This document shows positions 1 to 4,493 of a stretch of 11,387 nucleotides of DNA, in pieces. The notes below the pieces were generated by a model. That model searched no databases. It was not told the DNA's origin and was given only the letters and a program-made list of their open reading frames with translations. Within the stretch, counting starts at the first letter, position 1; every line of letters begins with the position of its first letter. Location of the stretch: assembly GCA_050331335.1 (NCBI GenBank), contig JBHJGY010000111.1:1-11387 (forward strand), read 5' to 3'. The position numbers and the translations under genes were made by a program. This DNA comes from Thermohalobaculum sp050331335 (GTDB lineage Bacteria > Pseudomonadota > Alphaproteobacteria > Rhodobacterales > Rhodobacteraceae).

Positions 1-81
1 GGCGGCTTGTGCTGTCACAGCCGCTTCGCTTGCACTATGTGAACGCTCCGGGGGATGCAAGACGGCGACGGGAGAGACGGC
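1..81 (+). promoter_or_regulatory. ubiG upstream leader with ribosome binding site
   Basis: This is the upstream edge of the window. It contains no supportable gene. A purine-rich GGGAGAG at 70-76 sits 5 nt before the ATG at 82 and is a good Shine-Dalgarno match, which decides the ubiG start. A promoter is expected further upstream, but no convincing -35/-10 pair is visible. The only other structure is a short TGTG/CACA dyad at 8-19, too small to interpret. Confidence 0.4.
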
Positions 82-837
82 ATGACAGATCAAGCGGCGA
101 CCGAGGCGCGTGTCGATGCGGGCGAGATCGCGAAATTCGAGGCGATGGCTGCGGAATGGTGGGACCCTGAGGGCAAGTTCCGCCCCTTGCACATGCTGAA
201 CCCGTGCCGGCTCGATTACGTGGTGAGCCAGATCGCCGCGGTGCATGCGCGTGACCCGGCGGCTCCGCGCGCCTTCGAGGGGCTCTCCCTGGTCGATATC
301 GGTTGCGGCGGGGGGCTGTTGTCGGAGCCGATGGCGCGCCTCGGCGCCGGGGTGACGGGCATCGACCCGGCGGCGCGGAACATTCCCGTGGCGCGCCTCC
401 ATGCCGAGCAGTCCGGCCTTGAGATCGACTACCGGGTCGCCACCGCGGAACAGCTCGTCGACGAGGGCGCATGCTTCGATGTGGTGCTCAATATGGAAGT
501 CGTGGAGCATGTGGCGGACCCTGCGGCCTATATGCGGGCCTGCGCGGACTTGCTGGCGCCTGGAGGTGTGATGATCACGTCCACGGTAAATCGGACGGCC
601 AAGAGTTTCGCGCTCGCCATCGTCGGAGCCGAATACGTTCTGCGCTGGCTGCCCCGCGGCACCCATGAATGGCGGAAATTCGTCACCCCCGACGAGCTGT
701 CGGACATGATGGCCGCGGCCGGGCTTGCGCAACTCGACGCCACGGGCTTCGTGTTCAACCCGATCACTTGGACTTGGCGCCTGTCGCCCCGGGATCTGTC
801 GGTCAATTACGTCACCGCTGCGGTCAAACCCGGGTGA
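82..837 (+). CDS. ubiG: UbiG, bifunctional ubiquinone O-methyltransferase
   Basis: SAM-dependent class I methyltransferase that performs both O-methylations of ubiquinone synthesis (2-polyprenyl-6-hydroxyphenol and 3-demethylubiquinol) at the inner membrane. The 251-residue length is normal for the family. The SAM motif I is VDIGCGGG at residues 71-78, followed by the acidic GID at 93-95. A post-motif NMEVVEHV is at 137-144. UbiG-type features are clear: the N-terminal KFEAMAAEWWDP block (18-29), the RPLHMLNP block (34-41), and the amphipathic/hydrophobic insert AKSFALAIVGAEYVLRWL (173-190) followed by GTHEWRKF, which mediates membrane association in the family. The ATG at 82 is chosen over the in-frame ATG at 55 because it has GGGAGAG just upstream and homologues begin near here. 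msrB follows 82 nt downstream on the same strand. Identification is firm. Confidence 0.96.
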   Translation: MTDQAATEARVDAGEIAKFEAMAAEWWDPEGKFRPLHMLNPCRLDYVVSQIAAVHARDPAAPRAFEGLSLVDIGCGGGLLSEPMARLGAGVTGIDPAARNIPVARLHAEQSGLEIDYRVATAEQLVDEGACFDVVLNMEVVEHVADPAAYMRACADLLAPGGVMITSTVNRTAKSFALAIVGAEYVLRWLPRGTHEWRKFVTPDELSDMMAAAGLAQLDATGFVFNPITWTWRLSPRDLSVNYVTAAVKPG

Positions 838-919
838 GCGGCCGGCCCAACGTCGTGCGGCTCTTGGAAGACAGCACCCGCGCCCCGACATCTCAGCGGG
901 TCTGAAAATGGAGAAAGTG

Positions 920-1384
920 ATGAGCGAAACCTATGGAAAGACCGAGGAGGCGCTGGCGGCGCTGACCCCGGAGCAGCGGCGTGTCACCCAGGAAGACGGG
1001 ACGGAGCGGCCGTTCCAGAACGCCTATTGGGATGAAAAGCGTCCCGGGCTCTATGTTGATGTCGTCTCCGGCGAGCCGCTTTTTGCCAGCGTGCACAAAT
1101 TCGACAGCGGCACCGGGTGGCCGAGCTTCGATCGACCGGTCGAGCCGGCGCATGTCATCGAGAAGGTCGACCGCTCGCTCTTCATGACCCGCACCGAGGT
1201 CCGCTCGAAACATGGCGACAGCCATTTGGGCCATGTCTTCCCGGACGGGCCGCGCGAGACCACGGGCCTGCGCTACTGCATCAATTCCGCCAGCCTGCGC
1301 TTTGTGCCGTTGGAAGCGTTTGAGGCGGAAGGTTACGGCGCCTACGGGGCGCTTTTTTCTAAGACAGAGGGCGACGCAGCCTGA
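920..1384 (+). CDS. msrB: MsrB, peptide-methionine (R)-S-oxide reductase
   Basis: Reduces the R epimer of methionine sulfoxide in oxidised proteins, usually with thioredoxin as electron donor, in the cytoplasm (no signal peptide is visible). The 154-residue protein carries the full SelR fold signature: KFDSGTGWPSF (60-70), TRTEVRSKHGDSHLGHVF (90-107) and RYCINSASLRF (118-128), where C120 is the catalytic cysteine. Both zinc-binding CxxC pairs of the zinc-type enzymes are absent, and the usual recycling cysteine in SGCGWP is Thr65. C120 is therefore the only cysteine in the protein. The ATG at 920 is chosen because GGAG at 910-913 lies 6 nt upstream; the in-frame ATG at 908 would place the start inside this Shine-Dalgarno, and the longer extension to 725 overlaps ubiG. 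A terminator follows at about 1470. Confidence 0.95.
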   Translation: MSETYGKTEEALAALTPEQRRVTQEDGTERPFQNAYWDEKRPGLYVDVVSGEPLFASVHKFDSGTGWPSFDRPVEPAHVIEKVDRSLFMTRTEVRSKHGDSHLGHVFPDGPRETTGLRYCINSASLRFVPLEAFEAEGYGAYGALFSKTEGDAA

Positions 1385-1431
1385 GCCCCCTGGACGTGAA
1401 CAGCCGGGCGGAACGCACGCCCTGGGCGGCT

Positions 1432-1460
1432 GCTCGGTCCAGCGCAGCGACGGACCGAGC
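1432..1460. repeat. 9-bp inverted repeat between msrB and regA
   Basis: GCTCGGTCC at 1432-1440 and GGACCGAGC at 1452-1460 form a perfect 9-bp stem with an 11-nt loop. It lies 48 nt after the msrB stop. No T-run follows on either strand, so it is not an intrinsic terminator alone. It could stabilise the msrB 3' end or aid transcript termination together with the next hairpin. No function is shown. Confidence 0.6.
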
Positions 1461-1469
1461 GAGGGATGT

Positions 1470-1500
1470 GGCCGGACGGCTTGCCGTTCGGCCGCCTTTT
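1470..1500 (+). terminator. Rho-independent terminator downstream of msrB
   Basis: GGCCGGACGG at 1470-1479 pairs with CCGTTCGGCC at 1484-1493 (10 pairs including one G-U) around a 4-nt loop, and is followed by GCCTTTT ending at 1500. This is a good intrinsic terminator for transcription from ubiG/msrB. No A-run flanks the left side, so it should act mainly in the plus direction and protect the convergent regA end. Confidence 0.75.
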
Positions 1501-1550
1501 ACGAGGCACTGGACGTGCGGGCCGGACCGAGGCCCGGCGCAGGCCCGGCC

Positions 1551-2102
1551 TCAGCGGGGCGAGCGCTTGGTCAGGATCCGCTGCAGCGTCCGGCGGTGCA
1601 TGTTCAGCCGGCGTGCGGTTTCGGACACGTTGCGGTCGCACAGTTCGAACACCCGCTGAATGTGCTCCCAACGCACCCGGTCTGCGGACATCGGATGCTC
1701 CGGCGGCGGAGGCTTTTGCTCGCCCTTTGTCCGCAGGGTCTTCTCGATATCGTCGGCATCGGCGGGTTTGGCCAGATAGTCCACAGCGCCGATCTTGACC
1801 GCGGCGACGGCCGTCGCGATTGCGCCATAGCCTGTGAGCACGATCACCCGGCAGTCGGGTCTGATCTCTCGGAGCGCTTCCACAACATCCAGGCCATTGC
1901 CGTCTTCGAGGCGCAGGTCCACCACGGCATAAGCCGGCTTCGCCTCCCGCGCGCGGCTCAATCCCTCGGCAACGCTTTCCGCTAGGATCGGTTCGAAACC
2001 GCGGCGTTCCATGGCCCGTCCGAGCCGCATCCGGAAGGGCGCGTCGTCATCCACCAGGAGCAGGCTGTTGTCGTCGCCGGTTTGGGCTTGCGCGTCTGTC
2101 AT
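1551..2102 (-). CDS. regA: RegA/PrrA/ActR redox response regulator
   Basis: DNA-binding response regulator of the RegB/RegA (PrrBA, ActSR) two-component system. In this family it controls respiration, photosynthesis where present, CO2 and nitrogen fixation genes in response to redox state. The 183 residues match the family length. The receiver domain (about 12-123) has the acidic cluster VDDD (17-20), phospho-acceptor D62 in VVDLRLEDGNGL, T90 in LTGYG and K112 in YLAKPAD. A short proline linker (PPPP, 131-134) joins a Fis-type helix-turn-helix (about 147-178) with the ETARRLNMHRRTLQRIL block that is nearly invariant in RegA proteins. GGAGAGG lies 4 nt upstream of the ATG (minus strand). It follows senC after a 78-nt gap and is probably cotranscribed with it. 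Transcription converges on msrB. The Rhodobacter capsulatus downstream partner hvrA is not present here. Confidence 0.96.
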   Translation of the reverse strand: MTDAQAQTGDDNSLLLVDDDAPFRMRLGRAMERRGFEPILAESVAEGLSRAREAKPAYAVVDLRLEDGNGLDVVEALREIRPDCRVIVLTGYGAIATAVAAVKIGAVDYLAKPADADDIEKTLRTKGEQKPPPPEHPMSADRVRWEHIQRVFELCDRNVSETARRLNMHRRTLQRILTKRSPR

Positions 2103-2123
2103 TTTCCTCTCCTCGGCCTCTCT

Positions 2124-2156
2124 GTGTCGTCACCGTGTCGTCACCGTGTTGTCGCC
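2124..2156. repeat. Three-copy 11-bp tandem repeat in the regA leader
   Basis: On the plus strand the unit GTGTCGTCACC occurs exactly at 2124-2134 and 2135-2145, and with two changes (GTGTTGTCGCC) at 2146-2156. The array ends 22 nt upstream of the regA start codon, within the senC-regA gap. The period is close to one DNA helical turn. The third copy contains GTCGC, the half-site associated with RegA/PrrA binding, and the others contain GTCGT. It could be an operator for direct control of regA, a leader RNA element, or a neutral slippage product; the sequence alone does not decide. Confidence 0.75.
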
Positions 2157-2163
2157 GGTGCTG

Positions 2164-2177
2164 CGCGCCATGGCGCG
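2164..2177. repeat. 14-bp perfect palindrome after the senC stop
   Basis: CGCGCCATGGCGCG is perfectly self-complementary and lies 3 nt beyond the senC stop codon (minus strand). In RNA it could fold into a small GC-rich hairpin. No U-run follows, so an intrinsic terminator is unlikely. It may attenuate or process the senC-regA transcript, or be chance in GC-rich DNA. Confidence 0.5.
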
Positions 2178-2180
2178 GCC

Positions 2181-2804
2181 TCAATCCGCGGTCGCAAGGA
2201 CCGCCGCGACCTCTTCCGCGATTACCTCGGCCGGGTAGCCGTTTCGAAACATCGCCTGCAGCCCCGATGGTCCGGCGAGATAGGTGAAGGCCGTGTGATT
2301 GATAAGATAGCCCATGGCGCTGTCCGGCATGTCGACTTTCTCGAAATAGACCTTGTAAGCATCGGCGACGGCCCTGATCTCGGCCTCGCTTCCTGTCAAT
2401 CCCACCATCTGCGGATGCAGCGCGTCGGTGAATTGCTTCAGGATCTCGGCGTTGTCGCGTGCTGGATCGAGCGTCACGAAAACCGGCAACACCTCGATCC
2501 CGTCGGCCGCCAGTATCCGCGTCGCATCCGCCAGCACCTGCGTGTCTAGGGGGCAGACATCGGGACAAAAGGTGTATCCGAAATAAATCAAGGCTGGCCG
2601 GTCGATCAGCGAGGCGGACGAAACCCGTGCGCCAGTTTCCGAGGTGAGTTCGAACGGTCCGCCGATATCGGCGCCCCCGATATCGAGCCGTGCGCCGGAA
2701 GGCGCGGACACTGGGGCAGACGGGCCGAGCATCAGCAGATAAATCGCGGCGGCAAGCACCAGGGCAGTGGTCGCAGCGGCAATAGCGAGTATGGGTTTCA
2801 GCAT
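2181..2804 (-). CDS. senC: SenC/PrrC, SCO1-family copper chaperone
   Basis: Membrane-anchored periplasmic thioredoxin-fold protein of the SCO1/SenC family. Family members deliver copper to the CuA or CuB centre of cytochrome c oxidases, and in Rhodobacter PrrC also influences redox signalling. The 207 residues begin with a single hydrophobic anchor (about 5-26). The copper ligands are all present: C80 and C84 in YTFCPDVCP and H170 in LINHTAFTYL. The DP motif in VTLDPARD (110-117) is also typical. GAGGAG is found about 9 nt upstream of the ATG on the minus strand. It is divergent from regB and upstream of regA, the same arrangement as in Rhodobacter. The divergent region probably drives senC-regA together. 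Confidence 0.95.
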   Translation of the reverse strand: MLKPILAIAAATTALVLAAAIYLLMLGPSAPVSAPSGARLDIGGADIGGPFELTSETGARVSSASLIDRPALIYFGYTFCPDVCPLDTQVLADATRILAADGIEVLPVFVTLDPARDNAEILKQFTDALHPQMVGLTGSEAEIRAVADAYKVYFEKVDMPDSAMGYLINHTAFTYLAGPSGLQAMFRNGYPAEVIAEEVAAVLATAD

Positions 2805-2961
2805 GGATCACGTCTCCTCGCGGGGATCTAGCTTGGACGAAGGTGCGACAGCCCGCAACGTCAACGCGACATCTCGCCCAAGTCGCGACCGCGCCGTGAA
2901 TCCGAGCCCGTGCGCTTTGCCGGACCGTGCAGCCCCGACCTGTTTGGCTTAGGACAGAAGC
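2805..2961. promoter_or_regulatory. Divergent senC/regB control region with RegA-box-like half-sites
   Basis: This 157-bp gap separates the senC and regB start codons, so it must carry both promoters. GCGAC half-sites occur at 2845-2849, 2866-2870 and 2885-2889, spaced 21 and 19 bp apart, which places them on roughly the same helix face. GTCGC is at 2882-2886. RegA/PrrA proteins are known to bind GCGNC/GNCGC half-sites with variable spacing, and RegA autoregulation of this intergenic region is known in Rhodobacter capsulatus. Autoregulation here is inferred. I see no strong sigma-70 -35/-10 pair; TTGGAC at 2833-2838 is the best -35-like hexamer. Confidence 0.65.
2865..2887. promoter_or_regulatory. 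Candidate RegA operator dyad
   Basis: CGCGAC at 2865-2870 and GTCGCG at 2882-2887 make a perfect 6-bp inverted repeat with an 11-bp spacer. The right arm extends into the 8-bp palindrome GTCGCGAC (2882-2889). The arms match the GCGNC...GNCGC pattern described for RegA/PrrA, although an 11-bp spacer is on the long side. It is the best single candidate for autoregulation of the reg genes. Confidence 0.5.
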
Positions 2962-4443
2962 ATGGAGATCGACACGGCACCAGGTTTCTTTAACGCGCGC
3001 GCCCGGGGTGACTGGGTCCGGTTGCGCACATTGGTGGTGTTGCGCTGGGTCGCGGTAACGGGCCAGAGCGGGGCGGTTCTGTTTGCCGATCGCGCCCTCG
3101 ACTTTCAGTTGCCCTTGTCGCTTTGCGCGCTCGTGGTCTCCGCCTCGGTCTGCGTCAATCTGATCGCCTATCTGGTGCACCCGGCGGAGAAGCGGCTCTC
3201 CGAAGCGGGCACCTGGGCCTCCTTGGCCTTCGATTTGCTGCAACTCTCCGCCCTGCTGATGCTCACGGGGGGGCTCAACAACCCCTTCGCCGTGCTCATC
3301 CTTGCCCCGGTGACAATCTCGGCCACGGCTTTGCGGATCCGCTCGACACTTTTCTTGGGGCTCCTGGCCATCGGGATGATCCCGGTGATCGAGTTTGTGC
3401 ATCTGCCCCTCGTCGATGCAGACGGGTTGCCCCTGGAGGTTCCCGCGCTTTACCGGGCAGGGCTCGCCGCGGGCCTTGTGACCGGGGTTGTCTTCCTCGC
3501 CGTTTATGCCCGGCGGGTAACGGTCGAGGTCTACCGGATGTCGCAGGCGTTGTCGGCCACGCAAATCGCCCTTGCCCGGGAGCAACGCCTGGCGGCCATC
3601 GGCGGGATCGCGGCGGCCACCGCCCATGAGCTCGGCACACCGTTGGCCACGATCAAGCTGGTCGCGGGCGAACTTTCCCGCGAGCTCGACGCGGATCCCG
3701 ATCTCAAGGCGGATGCGGCGCTCATTCGGGAGCAGGCGGAGCGTTGCGGCGAAATTCTTGCGGATCTGTCGCGCAGCCGTCGGCAGGACTCGCATGTTCG
3801 CTATGCGCCAATCTCGGCGGTGATCGCAGAGGCAGCGGAGCCCCATGCCGATCGCGGCAAGGAGATCGTTGTGCGCTTCGGCGGCCGGCAGATGGATCAG
3901 ACGGGGCCCGAGCAGCCCGAGGTCGGCCGGACGCCGGAGTTGATCCACGGGTTGCGCAACCTCATTCAAAACGCCGTCGATTTCGCTGAGAGCGCGGTTT
4001 GGATCGATGTCGCCGAACGCGAGGGGGGGTTGCGGATCGCTGTTGGGGACGACGGTCCCGGCTTCTCGACCGACATTCTGCCCCGGTTGGGCGAGCCGTA
4101 TGTGACCACCCGGGGCCGCGGAGATCTGGAGGACGGCGACCCCTATGACGGAATGGGTCTGGGCCTGTTTATCGCCCGAACACTTCTTGAGCGCACCGGC
4201 GCGGAGATCTCGTTCGCGAATGGGGCGGACAGCCGACGTCGGCGCTTGCAAGGGGAACGGCCCGTCGCCTCGGCGCAGCCGCCGGGGGCGATCATCGAGC
4301 TTGTCTGGCCGCCGGGCACTCTTGTCGCCACACGTCAGACCGTGCGCCGGGCACTCGGTCGCAACCCCGGCGAGACCGTGACCGCCAATCCCGCTGCTGC
4401 AATGCGGCGCGGACGGGCCGGGAAGATCCGTCCTGGTCAATGA
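2962..4443 (+). CDS. regB: RegB/PrrB/ActS redox-sensing membrane histidine kinase
   Basis: Sensor kinase that phosphorylates RegA when the respiratory chain is reduced. The 493-residue protein has an N-terminal block of about six transmembrane helices (roughly 22-42, 52-72, 84-101, 109-123, 129-149 and 165-183). The conserved quinone-binding heptapeptide GGLNNPF is at 103-109. The dimerisation/phospho-acceptor box TAHELGTPLATIKL has H222. C262 in EQAERCGEIL corresponds to the redox-active cysteine of RegB. The ATPase domain is intact: N-box NLIQNAVD (333-340), G1 DDGPGF (363-368) and G2 GMGLGLFIA (397-405). After the last ATPase strand (about 450) there is a basic tail of about 40 residues, longer than I would expect, ending in Arg/Lys/Pro/Gly. 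A weak AGGA at 2951-2954 precedes the ATG by 7 nt. It is divergent from senC-regA, its partner regulator. Confidence 0.96.
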   Translation: MEIDTAPGFFNARARGDWVRLRTLVVLRWVAVTGQSGAVLFADRALDFQLPLSLCALVVSASVCVNLIAYLVHPAEKRLSEAGTWASLAFDLLQLSALLMLTGGLNNPFAVLILAPVTISATALRIRSTLFLGLLAIGMIPVIEFVHLPLVDADGLPLEVPALYRAGLAAGLVTGVVFLAVYARRVTVEVYRMSQALSATQIALAREQRLAAIGGIAAATAHELGTPLATIKLVAGELSRELDADPDLKADAALIREQAERCGEILADLSRSRRQDSHVRYAPISAVIAEAAEPHADRGKEIVVRFGGRQMDQTGPEQPEVGRTPELIHGLRNLIQNAVDFAESAVWIDVAEREGGLRIAVGDDGPGFSTDILPRLGEPYVTTRGRGDLEDGDPYDGMGLGLFIARTLLERTGAEISFANGADSRRRRLQGERPVASAQPPGAIIELVWPPGTLVATRQTVRRALGRNPGETVTANPAAAMRRGRAGKIRPGQ

Positions 4444-4444
4444 T

Positions 4445-4479
4445 TTGACCCCTCCCAGCTGCGTGTTAGGCTTATAACA
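4445..4479 (+). promoter_or_regulatory. Possible promoter/operator upstream of the DivL-like gene
   Basis: The 50-nt gap after regB holds TTGACC at 4445-4450 and TATAAC at 4473-4478. Each is a good single hexamer, but the 22-bp spacing is too wide for a normal sigma-70 promoter. A dyad TGTTA (4464-4468), 6 nt, TAACA (4475-4479) overlaps the -10-like element and is unusually AT-rich for this window, so it could be an operator. No terminator separates regB from the next gene, so read-through from regB is also possible. Confidence 0.35.
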
Positions 4480-4493
4480 AACCTGAGGCGTGG

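Noticed and set aside
725..919. Longer msrB start, upstream into ubiG
   Set aside because: It overlaps the ubiG 3' end in another frame and lacks similarity to MsrB; the ATG at 920 has GGAG 6 nt upstream.
838..919. ACCCGC (876-881) / GCGGGT (896-901) dyad before msrB as an operator or terminator
   Set aside because: Only a 6-bp stem with a 14-nt loop and no T-run; expected often by chance at this GC content. No convincing promoter was found there either.
1519..1552. GC-rich inverted and direct repeats (GGCCGG/CCGGCC and AGGCCCGGC twice) next to the regA stop, as a regA terminator
   Set aside because: No U-run follows on the minus strand and the pairing is ambiguous in such GC-rich sequence, so a terminator is not supported.
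2047..4440. 797-residue minus-strand open frame across regB, senC and part of regA
   Set aside because: It runs antisense to regB and, in a different frame, through senC and regA. Its translation is Arg/Gly/Pro-rich with no domain, as expected for a shadow frame in high-GC DNA.
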